Under the pieces are notes generated by a model. The model was not told where the DNA came from. It saw only the letters and a program-made list of their open reading frames with translations, and did no database searches. A stretch of 64,000 nucleotides of DNA from Arthonia radiata. Its lineage: Eukaryota; Ascomycota; Arthoniomycetes; Arthoniales; Arthoniaceae. The stretch lies in the NCBI GenBank assembly GCA_002989075.1, contig PSQN01000016.1:1178001-1242000 (forward strand), written 5' to 3'. Of this stretch, positions 44,349 through 54,950 are shown piece after piece (position 1 is the first letter of the stretch; every line of letters starts with the position of its first letter). A program made the position numbers and the translations under genes.

Positions 44349-45847
44349 ATGTATACTCAACTCTTAGCCATTGCGTTCATTGCGCATGAGGCAGCTGCTT
44401 TCCCTTGGGTCGCTGATATCACTGGCACTGACAGAAGCCTCTTGAAGCGTGGAAGCCTCGAGGCGCGCCAGCAGCCAGGTTCAGCTGTGAGAGTTTCGGA
44501 GAACGACTCTGTGATCATTTTACTGATCATCGTACAGGCCACTTGCCCAAGCAATCCAGTTCATCCGGGGGTTTGTTTGTCGGAGACACATACTGACGCT
44601 GTACGACGTTGACAAAGGTACCAGGCGAAACCAATCACTGCAAAGTATCCTTATTGCGGTGCGATTAATGGAGTTCCTGGTAAACAAGCCTGTCCAAACA
44701 ACCTGGTCCCGGCAAAGGTCAGCAGAGCTTGATCATCCTTTGAGACTGAATGTTCAACAACGCATCGCAGGGAGACACAGCTCATGCATATGTGCCACCT
44801 GGCCGTCTCGACATACGTGGTCCTTGCCCTGGCATCGTAAGTCAAATAAGCCTAATGTCGATTGTTTAGCTCACTGACAGACCAGTGTAGAACACTGCAG
44901 CAAACCACAACTTCATAAGCCACGATGGCATTACCACATTCACCGAGCTCGTCGACATGCAACAGAACGTCTACGGCGTGGGCTACGACCTCGCAGTCTT
45001 GCTTGCCACTCTCGGTGTCGGCCTCGATGGTGACCCAGTCACCGAAAAGCTCAGCATCGACTGCGACGCCTCCAGCCGCACATCACCACTCGGTATCACG
45101 AGCGGCGAGCTTGGTCTCGACGGCCACAACAAGTTTGAAGGCGATACCTCACTTACCCGCAACGACTACTTCCCTGCCAACGGCAACGACTTCAGCTTCA
45201 ACGCTACCCTATTTGCCATGATGAGCGCCACGGCCAGGAACAACTTCGGTCGCACCCAGCTAGCGGATTACCGTTACCAGCGATACCAGCAGAGTCTTCG
45301 CGAGAATGGCAATTTCTACTTCGGCCCAAAGTCAGTGTTGCTGTACGGTGCAGCGTCTTTCCTTTACGAGTTGTTCCCGTCAAATGGTGAGAAGGGCACG
45401 CCTGACCAAAACACGATGAACTACTTCTTCGTGCCGGAGATGCTGCCGCCGAACTGGCTCTCTAGGTCTGATCCGTACACCATTCCACTCGTAGCCAACG
45501 AGATCTTTGCGCAATATCAGCTACACCCAGTCCCGTTCGGCGGCAATACCGGAAAGCCCAATACATTTGTCGGTATCGGCGAGACCGGTCCGTACATCTC
45601 ACCCAACAGCCAGTTCAACGGCACTGCCGACGGTATTGCATGCCTCCTCTACCAGATCGCGACCGAGAATCAGCCGTCGAGTCTGTCAGGTCTATCCAAC
45701 ATCCCACTCGCCAACCTGCAGTGGGCGGCTGGGAAGCTGAACCCAGTCTACAAGGCAGCTGGCAGTCCTTGTCCGCGTAAGTCGAAAATGAAGGTGAGTA
45801 CGCTTTCACTTGCTGACCAACCCGTAGTCAACTTTAATGCTGCTTGA
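44349..45847 (+). CDS. Secreted heme-thiolate peroxidase (chloroperoxidase/UPO family)
   Basis: Five exons: 44349-44486, 44538-44570, 44625-44717, 44771-44836 and 44891-45847, all phase 0, giving about 428 residues. After a signal peptide (MYTQLLAIAFIAHEAAAF) the catalytic landmarks appear. RGPCPGINTAANH carries the proximal Cys heme ligand in the PCP motif. The distal acid motif follows in FEGDTSLTRND. HDGITTFTELVDMQQNVYG and YDLAVLLATLG are also family-typical. Such enzymes use hydrogen peroxide to oxygenate or halogenate organic substrates outside the cell. The 3' end is uncertain: a GTGAGT donor at 45794 could pair with CAG at 45858 and change the last residues, moving the stop to 45954. 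Confidence 0.92.
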
Positions 45848-45997
45848 TACATACGCAGAGCCACTCAGCAAGGCTTGATAGGATGACGACAGACGCACGA
45901 GGCCAGAGACGCCCTGGCATGACTCAAGATGTCCATGCCAATGCATTGTTCTGATCGATGGATGGCCTTTTTCATTAGCTTCGAGTTGATGACATCG

Positions 45998-47340
45998 CTA
46001 TTGTCTTCTCTTCTTGACTTCTTCCACGCTTGCATGCTTTGGCAGACCGTCTCTCTCACCCATCTTCCAGACCTTGGTCGCCATCTCCCAGCTGACATAC
46101 AGCCAGGCTAGACTTGTGATCCAGCTCATTATTGTATTGTAGACTAAATGCGGTTAGTAGTTACTCTCTGAGCGTTCACCAAAGGCGGAGCTAGTAACAA
46201 CGGGGAACGTGCTACTTACAAGGCCGGTCGCGCGGCGTACTCGCCCATGCGCTCCCTTTTATAACCTCCCCCCAAAGTCCTTGCGTCGACACCATCCCCC
46301 TGCCTCTCTCCAACCCACTCATCGCGCCCTTTGCCGCCGCCTCCGCTGTTTGCTGTTCGTCGCCTTCGTCCAGCATCTTGGTGACTGGATGCTTGGTCTT
46401 GTTCTCCTGCTCATACCCCGGACTCAAGATCGTACCTGGAATTATAAGGTGCGTCTTGATCTGGGGAGGCTGCGGAGATGGCATCTTCGAGAAAGCGGCG
46501 TTGTAGAAATTCAGCTCTGAGGTTAATCCATCATGAAGAGACCGCATCGCAGCTTTACCGGGTGAATAAGGAACGTAACCTGCAAGAGACACGAGTGCTG
46601 CGATGGATGCGGTCATGATGAAATGCCTACTCCGCTCCTCCTCAGTTGGCGCCTTGCCACCCTTACCTTTCATGGCTGTAGTTGGATAGGCAAGCCACGT
46701 TCGAAGGGTGGAGCGAGCAAGAAAAGCAGCTGCGAAGTAGTTGATGTCCATCTGTGCCTTCATAATCTCAGGCGTAGAGTCCAAGAACAGTGAAGGGACC
46801 GAGGAACCAGCTAGGGCCCAGATGATGTCAGGTGGCGTGTCGTCGTTCCATTCGGTGGCTCTAGAAAGCATCTCATCGTTGGCTTCGGCCGTCGTGAGGT
46901 CTACGGATATGGTGAAGAAGCGTTGAGTGTGGGGGTGAAGTGCAGCGGCCTGGAGAAAAACATCAGATAGTCAGCATGATGATTGGAATATACAAGAGCA
47001 TCTTCGATAACGTTGAGCAGCAAGATAAAGCGTTGCGACTCACAGCGATTTGCTGAATCGCATCGTCAAGCTTCAGCTGGTCTCTTGCAGCAATAATAAT
47101 ATTTGCTCCCTTCGAACTCAGTAGTCGAGCGGTCTCTAAGCCCATGCCCTGAGACGCTCCTGTAAGCAGAACCGTCTTGTTTGCCGTCAGCCTCTCTTTC
47201 TGCAAGTGAAATCGTCCAACTAGGCTTACCCTTCCCTCCACCGGCATTTGATTCTTCTGCGTCAACATTGACCACGCCATGACTATAACGATGGTGTTGA
47301 CTGTAACCACAATGCTCACTATGATGTTCTGATCGAGCAT
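45998..47340 (-). CDS. 3-ketosphinganine reductase (Tsc10/KDSR type)
   Basis: Four exons: 47340-47230, 47175-47044, 46949-46220 and 46143-45998, giving 372 residues. An N-terminal membrane helix precedes the Rossmann motif TVLLTGASQGMG. The catalytic Ser lies in MTASIAALVSLAGY and the YxxxK pair in YSPGKAAM. The last exon, found by splicing GTAAGT at 46219 to TTTAG at 46144, adds the C-terminal membrane segment FYNTIMSWITSLAWLYV and a charged tail; without it the protein would stop at DRPCK. Tsc10/KDSR reduces 3-ketodihydrosphingosine to dihydrosphingosine with NADPH at the ER, the second step of sphingolipid synthesis. It shares a 334-nt divergent promoter with utp3. Confidence 0.9.
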
Positions 47341-47674
47341 CCTTCACGAGCGCTTTTGGGACCCCGAGGCAACGAGTGCAAGCTACGGGATCGAGTCGAT
47401 GCTGACAGGACTGATGGATACGCTCATGAATATTCCGTGCTGGCGCTCGCTCGCTCCTTCATCTCGCATGAACTAACTTCATCCGCGACGCCGGCCCAGC
47501 TTTTTCCATTGTGATCCACTATTTCCCACGAGTATCTAGCAAGCTATGACCACCCGCCTTGTGCGGACTTATGGCTCAAAGATCTACAATCTCCGAGCCA
47601 ACACATGTCCGCCGGCAAGTGACTGTGCAATATCGTGAATCCACACAGCGCAATCGAATTGAGTAGCTTACAGT
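47341..47674. promoter_or_regulatory. Divergent promoter, KDSR / utp3
   Basis: 334 nt between divergent starts. No gene or specific motif is seen. Confidence 0.4.
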
Positions 47675-49813
47675 ATGGCGAAGAGAAAACGAGGCGCCCC
47701 GAGGGGAAAGGTGTGCGAGCATCAAGGCCCGTTAGATGATCAAACTAATGATACTTGCAGCAGGACGAAAAGCCTTCCGAGTTTGAAGACCGTAGCGCCT
47801 CCAAGCTGCGGATCAATACCCATGAACATGTTGCAGACTCTGAGGTGCGTTTACTCCGAGCATTAACACAGCTCTTGCAACAGCTCTAGAAGGGGTTGGC
47901 CTCCCTCGAATTGCTAGAGCTGCAAGAATCAGCTGTGGAAAGCCTGCAGCAAGCGTGACCGGGATGCTGATCATTGGGTGTAGGATGAGTTCATGTTCAA
48001 TCGCGATAAAATCCTCCTCGCAGATGAACCAGCCAGTAAGAGGAGTAAGCGACAGGAAGAAGACGACTTCTTGCAACACTCCGACGAGGAGGTGCTGGGA
48101 GCGAGCTTCTCTGAAGATGATGACGATGCGGTAGCGGATGCGGACGAAGCTCAACATGATGACTTGTCTGGCGATGAGGCCAAGGGCGACGGAGAATCTG
48201 AAGACGAGATGGCTGCATGGGGAGGCTCCAAGGCCGCATACTACAACACTGATAAGATCACGAACGAGGAAGAGGCATTGGCTGAAGAGCAAGAGGCACG
48301 GCGACTGCAAAAAAAACGATTGAAATCCTTGCGGGAAGCAGACTTCGGGTTCGACGAAGCTGAATGGGCTATTGGAGAAAAAGAGCCAGACGACGAGGAC
48401 GCTGTGCAGGACGGTGACCAGGCTGATGGCGTTGTGCGCGAAAAGCTGCCACAAGTCCATATCACGCCGAATATGAGCGACGCGGAAAAGTTGAAGCTCT
48501 TGAGAAGACGATATCCAGATTTCGAGGGATTTGCAAAAATAATGGTGGAGCTGCAGCCTGTGTGGGACGATTTGAAGAGGGACTTTGATGCTTACCAGAA
48601 GCAATCAAAGCCAGGCAGACAGCAGCTGCCAGTGTCAGTGACTCAATTTCGAGCATTATCTGCGTACCTGGGCGCATTGACAATGTATTTCGCTATCCTG
48701 ACCTCACCCGCACGACAGGTTGCAGACGGCTCGTCAGCACTACCTATGCAGCCGCAAGAACTTCGAGAGCATGAGGTCATTGAGTACGTGCATCGATGCA
48801 GAGATGTTTGGGAAGATGTGAAGCAATTCGATGACTCCATGCTTGCCGCCAACGCTACGGATGATGACGAGTCGATAGACGAATTTTATGGTATTGGCGA
48901 CACGACGCTCTTGGAGAATACATCCTCGCAGAAGATTAAAGGTGCGGCTTCTCCTGCAGAAATTGTGGCTTCGAAGCAGCAAGCGGCTGAAGATGCCGTT
49001 GCCAAACGTGCCGCCGCATCAGAAGCTCGTCGTGCTGCTCGAAGAGCGAAGATTACCGCGTCGCTCGATCAGACGAGCGCGCAGCTCGCAAAGCCTGTAA
49101 AGGCCGTACACAAGCCATCTGCGACTACGAATGGCGACCACGACCTCGCAGATGAAGCGCCACTCGACGAGCGAGAAGCAGCTGAAAAGGCACGCAGGAA
49201 GAAGTCGCTGCGCTTCTACACCTCTCGCATCGCGCAGAAGGCTAACAAAGACACGCGCATGGCCGGTGGCGCTGGCGGGGATGAGGATCTGCCGTACAAG
49301 GAGCGCTTCAGAGACAAGGTGGAGCGACTGAACAGAGAGGCTGAAGCAAGGGGCAGGAAAGGCGGTGGCGATGACCTCAACGAAGATGAGGGCGATGGAC
49401 GAGACGATGGCCATGAATTGACCAACGCCGATCGAGAAGCCATGGTTGAGGACGACGACTACAAAGAGCTCATTGGTCGCGCTCAGGGGAAGAAAGAGAA
49501 GAAGCGACAGCGAGAAGCGGCATTCCAACAAGCGAAGGAACAGGGTGGACGAGTGGAGCGTGTCGCTCAGGAGAAAACTGGTCCTGACGGCCGCAGGGAG
49601 ATTTCGTTCGCTATCAAGGCCAACAAAGGTCTCACTCCTAACCGTCGAAAAGAGGTCCGGAATCCGCGCGTCAAAAAGAGGAAGCGTTTCGAGTCCTCGC
49701 AGAAGAAGCTCAAAACGATGAAGCCTACATACAAGGGCGGCGAAGGAAGAGGAGGCTACGGAGGCGAGCTGACAGGTATCAAGACTGGCCTGGTGAAGAG
49801 TGTGAAGCTGTAG
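47675..49813 (+). CDS. utp3: UTP3/SAS10, small-subunit processome protein
   Basis: Three exons: 47675-47710, 47761-47844 and 47984-49813, giving 649 residues. Exon 1 encodes MAKRKRGAPRGK. The N-terminal third is acidic with coiled coil. The Utp3/Sas10/C1D domain starts at LPQVHITPNMSDAEKLKLL and runs through FDAYQKQSKP, ALTMYFAILTSP and LREHEVIEYVHRCRDVW. The C-terminal Sas10 module has KARRKKSLRFYTSRI, EISFAIKANKGLTPNRR and NPRVKKRKRFESSQKK. Sas10/Utp3 is a U3 snoRNP-associated factor of the 90S pre-ribosome in the nucleolus. The second intron (139 nt) is long for this genome and contains a stem-loop. The exon 2 acceptor is a CAGCAG tandem. Confidence 0.95.
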
Positions 49814-50224
49814 CCGACACGATGCACGTTCGCCCTCCACAGTCAAGGTATGGTCTTGGAATCCTGCATGCTCGATTGTCGACGAGTGCAACAATGTTAC
49901 TGCAACCGCCAGCTTGCCTACGTTGCGTATGACATCCTTGCTCGATAATAGGCTTCTTTGACTGACTTGCTGCGCTCGACTGACTCTGTTGATATTTGGT
50001 GTCTGAGCGAGTCAACTAGAACATTCTGGCTGGGTTGAGTCATCATTACACATTGATCGGAGCCCTTGCCCTCGAAGCTGTTCTAGCAATGCTTCTACAT
50101 CAACGTACGAGCTAGATTACACTAAAGGAACTTTTAGAAGCTCGCTTAGCTACCCTACCATCTTGGCGGACTGACACCCATATTCATAAAAGGGAAAGAC
50201 CTCTCATAGGACATACTAAGCCCA
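49814..50224. other. Intergenic, nothing recognised
   Basis: 411 nt between utp3 and the LRR gene, with A/T-rich stretches toward the right. No gene is seen. Confidence 0.45.
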
Positions 50225-51931
50225 ATGGCGTCCGCAACACAGATCGAGCTCTTGGCTGATGACAGGGAATTTACACAACGTTACTCACTATCTGTGCGTA
50301 TGCAACCTGCCGGCGAAGCGCAAGCACAAGATGATGTGGCCGAAGAGCCATCGCTGGTCGCCACTAAAGAGCAGCGAAAACAGGCAATAGCAAAAGCGAC
50401 TGCAATCAACGCATCCAGAGATTGGACGAAGCATGTTGAGGCTCAAGGGCCATGGGACCCAATCAAAGATGCAGTTTCGCTCAAAGGTGCTAGCAGTCTG
50501 CCTATGCCTGTCAAGATAGCCGAGAGCGTCGACCTGGAGCCATTGTTCGCTCATCTGGAAGCAGATGGCAACCACCTCGGTGCCTCAACTGGCGTATCTG
50601 GTGTCGAGTCTGCGACCAACCCAGTACCTTTGCTCGAGTTTGGCAAAGGAGTGGTATACCAGGACGCGCGGATGGATCTCTGCAAAATGGTGGTCGGACC
50701 TACGCACATTGATCGCTTGCTCAACAGTCTCGACAGCAGCAAGTTTGTCCGTCACTTTCTACTCGGGAACAACATCATAGGCCCTCGTGGTGCTCGCCGA
50801 ATTGCACGCTTCGTCCATCAACATCCTGAGCAGATGGAGACTTGGTACCTTGCTGGAAATTGCATTGACGCCGAGTCCCTCCATCTACTTGTCAAGGCCT
50901 TTATTAGCTCACCAGCTATTACCAACGTCTGGCTTAAACGGAACCAACTCACTCCGGCTGTGGCTAATGACCTATTCAAGCTGATCACCAAGAGCCCTAA
51001 TCTGCGCACACTCGATCTCGATCAGACATCTCTCGGTGACGCTGGTCTGGCCAATCTTTTCATTAAGTTGGGGGATCATGCAGGGCCCATACCTCTACGC
51101 AATCTGTACATCAACGCAAATGGTATGGGCGTATTTGGAGCAAAACAATTAGCATCCTATCTTGCGTCTCCTCAATGTCAGCTTGAGTCGCTCTACATCA
51201 GCCTCAACCCTCTCGGAAACGCCGGCGTCGAAGCCATTGCAAAGAGTCTCAGCACGAATCGAAGTCTCCTACGCCTCTCAATGGAGTCTGTCGGCGTGTC
51301 AACTACCGGCGCGAATGCTCTTTGTAGGGCGCTCACCCACCACCGAAGCATCAAAGCCGTGAATATTGGCACGGGATATCAGACCGGAGACCTTGGTGGG
51401 CGCTTCAACTATCTCAACGACGACGTAGCACCTGCGATATGTGATCTGATCACCAAATCACGGTCCCTGCAACACTTGGACCTGGGCTACACAGCCATGT
51501 CAGCCACGGCGTATTACAGCATTCTACTCGCAATCGCCGGCTCAGTGCCAAGGCCAGAACTTGGAGAGGGTGCGCAAACAGGTGCGAGACCCACGAACGC
51601 CGGGCTTGTGTCCTTCTCAGCGAGACCAGGCAGCGTGGACCCGAGCACTGCCGTCGCGTACCGTCGCGTAATAAATGACCAGATTTACCACATCAAAGAC
51701 CGGGTGTACGGCCGCCTGCTTGCCAACGTTCGTGCGACGTACGGTTGACATATGACATACGAGCGCTTCCAGAGAGAGGAGGTGCGGTACTTGATGAGTC
51801 CAAAGGACGTCCGGCTCGTTGACAGCGTCTACCGCAATCGGGATGCTGGCCTTGCGCGCAGAGGGTTGAAACATTTGGAGAAAGATTGGGATGAAGCGGA
51901 TCAGACACTCGCGGAGGTCATGGCGGCTTGA
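50225..51931 (+). CDS. Leucine-rich-repeat (ribonuclease-inhibitor type) protein
   Basis: The uninterrupted frame 50225-51748 encodes 507 residues. After a polar N terminus come about eight RI-type leucine-rich repeats (residues about 150-420), for example FVRHFLLGNNIIGPRGARR, ETWYLAGNCIDAESLHLL, LRTLDLDQTSLGDAGLANL and LESLYISLNPLGNAGVEAI. The frame then meets TGA at 51746 but stays open and protein-like for another 61 codons to TGA 51929-51931. This tail has the motif SPKDVRLVDSVYRNRD and then AGLARRGLKHLEKDWDE, which I recognise as the normal C terminus of fungal homologues. Either a 45-nt phase-0 intron (51728-51772) removes the TGA, or it is a nonsense or read-through codon. Partner and function are unknown. 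Confidence 0.8.
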
Positions 51932-52540
51932 GCGGCTTTGCTCTGGTAAGCACACTATACCTTCTTGCCTCTAGAGCTCTCATCGAGGCGTACTCAAGTG
52001 GGAAGACGGGGTCAGTAGTCAATCACCTGCGTTGCAACGATAAAATACAATCACCGCTGTCAAAGCGCCTGAAGTTTCAGGCATCCCAGCTGACGTACTT
52101 TGCCAACTTCAACCTGACCTTTGCACCTTTACTTCTGTTTCATCCTGTGCTCTTCAATACTCCGCTAAAATTCTCGCTGAGACTTACCGTGCAACAAGTC
52201 TCGGATCCAAACACTACACCAACTAACCGAACTCGCCTCCGCTACATCCTCCCCCAATTACCACCTCACTCCACCCACCGTAAGTGTCAGAGCATCCACG
52301 CATTTGATTCTGTACCGATTTATAATCCTTTCAGCGGCTCTTCTGCTGGCAGTATTCTGAACCAATCAACGCGGCTGCGATTACCACTATCGTCAACACT
52401 ATACAGAAACCCAAGCCTTAGAGCATCCAGCATTCCGTTCCATTGCCTCACACGCATCGCCAGGCAGCTAGCACGCCAAAGTTGTCGCTCCACGCCTTGT
52501 CTGGAACCCGAGTGCTGCCTGAATAGGCTGTGCTGACACG
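51932..52540. other. Promoter/leader region of the small membrane protein
   Basis: 609 nt. A 202-codon plus frame (51928-52536) crosses it but is Ser/Thr/Pro-rich in a way that matches a pyrimidine-rich leader rather than a protein. No gene is called. Confidence 0.45.
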
Positions 52541-53020
52541 ATGTCCACCGCCCGCCCCGCCGCCGATAACACCACCACCTACGCCTACGCCAACACAGCT
52601 TACCTCCTCACGTCCTCCATCACCCTCCTCACCACGACGCTCTACGCCTCGCCCTCCGAAAAGAGCGCCGTAATCCTTCAAATGGGCGCTTCGATCCTTT
52701 TACTTCTCTTCGGCGCCTTCAACATCCCCCAGTTCTTCCCGTACACCTGGTTGCATTGGACACTTGTTATCGGCTTCCATACGATTTCGTTTCTGCGGGG
52801 CTACACCGGATGGGTTGGAGGCGGTGAGGGAGGACTTGGCAATATGTGGGAGGTTTGGGGGAGCGGGGTGTTGTGGTGTTGGGGTGTGGGGTTGCTTGTT
52901 TTTGCGGGGGAGGGGAGGAGGGCGAGGAGCAGTTACCTCTTCACGCCGGAGCAGAAGCGGAAGATGAAGATTGAGAAGCGGGAGAAGCGGTTTGGTAAGT
53001 TGGAGGGGAAGATGGGGTGA
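52541..53020 (+). CDS. Small four-pass membrane protein, unidentified
   Basis: A single exon of 159 residues with four predicted membrane helices: ANTAYLLTSSITLLTTTLYA, SAVILQMGASILLLLFGAF, LHWTLVIGFHTISFL and VLWCWGVGLLVFAG. A short Asn/Thr-rich N terminus lies before them, and a basic tail (QKRKMKIEKREKRF) follows. By the positive-inside rule the tail faces the cytosol. I do not recognise the family. Codon use shifts to G-rich in the second half (many GGG/GTG runs), seen also in other short genes of this window. It converges with the zinc-finger gene. Confidence 0.7.
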   Translation: MSTARPAADNTTTYAYANTAYLLTSSITLLTTTLYASPSEKSAVILQMGASILLLLFGAFNIPQFFPYTWLHWTLVIGFHTISFLRGYTGWVGGGEGGLGNMWEVWGSGVLWCWGVGLLVFAGEGRRARSSYLFTPEQKRKMKIEKREKRFGKLEGKMG

Positions 53021-53199
53021 TTGAGGGGATGTGAGCGGACGATGTGCTATGGATGCCCTTAGATTGAGGGACTGTGCAGCGGTTGTGCCGCAGCAAATGC
53101 AGCAGTGCATAGAGCGCAGATGATAAGTGCGCGGAAGCACATGCGTCGTTGAGCTCATAGATTCATCAACCAACCGAGTGGAATTCCAAGGCGGGCTCG

Positions 53200-54612
53200 C
53201 TAAGCCTCTGAAGCCAGCAACTCATCATCAGCTTCTTCAGTCTCATTCCCGTCCACGTCCACGTCCACGTCCATACGGTCTGCCGAGTCGACTTGCTCGA
53301 TGCTGCCATTGACTTGCATCGCTGGCAGCGCACCAGCAACACGACGTCGTTCCATCTTCCGATACCAAGGCTGTTCACCTCTCAACGGCAGGCTCGCGGC
53401 CGCCTCCTCTGCAAACGCCTGGATCTCTCGCACTGCCTTCGACGGCAACCCATCTATCACGCCTTTCTGCTCCGCTTTCGCCGCCTCGGCCTCCATCAAG
53501 TTCGCCAACACAAGCTCCTTCTGCGCCCACTCCTGACGTCGTCGAGTCTCTGCTTCTTCTGCCTCCTGTCGTAACATTACGGCGTCTTCCTCAGCCCACC
53601 TGATCTGTCGGCGCAAGAGTTGAAACAGCTTGTCCCTCGGCATCCCTGCCTCCTCGCTCGTGAATTCGTAATCCGTGGGGAAAGGGCCGAACACCTCATC
53701 CCGCCGACTCGGGCTCAACGGACTCTGCGGCACGCTACTCCCTCCATTCGTGAGGTCCGGCGTGCTCGGCGCAGAGCTCTTGTTCGCGTTTGCGTTCAGT
53801 ACAAGCTTGAGCTTGTTGGTAGGCGCCGCCTTCGCGGGTGTCGCACCCTCGTCTCCTCCTACCTCTACTTTCGGCGCAGGGCTCTGCACGCTCGTAGGCG
53901 TAGCCGTGGCCGCGCTCGCCTCCTTCGCGTGCATCTTATTCATCTTCGCATACGGCACGGAGATCACCGGACTCTCATTCTCATGCACCGTGCGCATATG
54001 CTTCGACAGCGCGTCCGACCGTGTGAAGCTCTTGTCGCACTCGGGCAAGTCGCAGAAGAACGGCTTCTCCTTCGTGTGGCTGCGCATGTGCGCGCGCAGG
54101 GCGTACGCGCTCATCTGCTTCCTGCCCTTAGACTTACAGTCGTCCCACTCGCACGAGTACTGCGATTTTGGTTTCGCCTGGCCGGCGTGGAGATCAAGCA
54201 CGTGCGCCACGAGCTTGTCCTGGTTGCCCAGGTCGCCGGCGTCGCAGCCTTCCCATTTGCAGACTTTGGCGAAGTCGTCGGCGATGGATGGTTCGTCTTT
54301 GGCTAGGTCGGCGAGGTTGGCGTTTTTGGGCGATTGAGGGGCAAGTGAAGTCTCGGAGTCCGAGGAGATGTCCGTGTCGGGGGTTTGGGCGCGCTGTTGG
54401 AAGATGGGAGAGGAGCGGGAGACGGGTGTGCGAGGGCGGGCGATGCGGCGACGTTTGGCTGGACGTGCTGAGAGGAGATCTTCGTTCTCGTGGTCGGAGA
54501 TGGTGGCTTGTGAGCCTGGGCTCTGTGGAGAGGATGGAGGCATCTCTGATGGGAATTCGTTGTCGGAGTGAGAGGAGAGGTCGGAGGAGACCGAGCTGGG
54601 TGTTTCTGCCAT
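53200..54612 (-). CDS. C2H2 zinc-finger protein, Iec1-like (INO80 complex)
   Basis: A single exon of 470 residues from ATG 54612 (the upstream extension starts at TTG). The N-terminal 130 residues are Ser/Pro-rich with a basic patch [10 protein letters not shown]. Three C2H2 fingers occupy about residues 135-235: CKWEGCDAG to [19 protein letters not shown] to HMRSH, and [19 protein letters not shown]. The last part (about 345-410) is an Arg/Glu-rich coiled coil beginning [17 protein letters not shown]. Finger arrangement and coiled coil recall fission-yeast Iec1, a zinc-finger subunit of the INO80 remodeller; this comes from memory and is moderately sure. The DNA-binding role is inferred from the fingers. 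It shares a divergent promoter with sgt2. Confidence 0.82.
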   Translation of the reverse strand: MAETPSSVSSDLSSHSDNEFPSEMPPSSPQSPGSQATISDHENEDLLSARPAKRRRIARPRTPVSRSSPIFQQRAQTPDTDISSDSETSLAPQSPKNANLADLAKDEPSIADDFAKVCKWEGCDAGDLGNQDKLVAHVLDLHAGQAKPKSQYSCEWDDCKSKGRKQMSAYALRAHMRSHTKEKPFFCDLPECDKSFTRSDALSKHMRTVHENESPVISVPYAKMNKMHAKEASAATATPTSVQSPAPKVEVGGDEGATPAKAAPTNKLKLVLNANANKSSAPSTPDLTNGGSSVPQSPLSPSRRDEVFGPFPTDYEFTSEEAGMPRDKLFQLLRRQIRWAEEDAVMLRQEAEEAETRRRQEWAQKELVLANLMEAEAAKAEQKGVIDGLPSKAVREIQAFAEEAAASLPLRGEQPWYRKMERRRVAGALPAMQVNGSIEQVDSADRMDVDVDVDGNETEEADDELLASEA

Positions 54613-54950
54613 GTTGGACTTCAGAGCTAGTGTGAGTACTATGCTGTGAGGGGCAAACAAGCTCGCTTTGTTTTGCCGGTGGAGGCGTGTTTGCTGGGAT
54701 TGGAGCAGAGATGCGATCGCAAGGAGCGAGCGTGGTTGCTACTTCGAGGTCCGCACTTGGCTGATATTTGTATTAAGGGTTAGGGTTGATATGACGCCGT
54801 TTCTCTCTAGGACATCTTGGCAGCATGTTCCTCAAAAGGCTACAATTTGAAGTCGTACTGGACCTTCAACTTGCACCCTAGAGAGTTTTCCTGTTCGCCT
54901 CTAATCTACAAAGACGCCTGAAATTTGACAGATCTAGTACCCCGGCCATC
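54613..54950. promoter_or_regulatory. Divergent promoter with telomere-like motif, zinc finger / sgt2
   Basis: 338 nt between divergent starts. At 54775-54787 it contains AAGGGTTAGGGTT, two tandem copies of the vertebrate/fungal telomere repeat unit. Such telobox motifs occur in fungal promoters and bind Tbf1/TRF-like Myb factors. No coding frame is credible. Confidence 0.55.

Noticed and set aside
36774-47340. Possible secondary-metabolite or secreted-effector gene cluster (GH92, GH25, SIMPL, peroxidase, KDSR)
   Set aside because: There is no synthase, transporter, tailoring set or cluster regulator, and orientations are mixed; this is an ordinary neighbourhood of unrelated enzymes.
47813-49894. 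Long minus-strand frames of 263 and 291 codons
   Set aside because: Both are antisense to the acidic/basic coding sequence of utp3; GAN/AAR codons read as Leu/Phe/Ser-rich shadows that imitate membrane proteins.
51928-52536. 202-codon plus frame
   Set aside because: It lies in a pyrimidine-rich leader just before the membrane-protein start; composition is Ser/Thr/Pro/Leu from C/T tracts and it has no domain.
53620-54635. Plus-strand frames of 228, 220 and 155 codons
   Set aside because: Antisense shadows of the zinc-finger gene; they lack domains and overlap one another.
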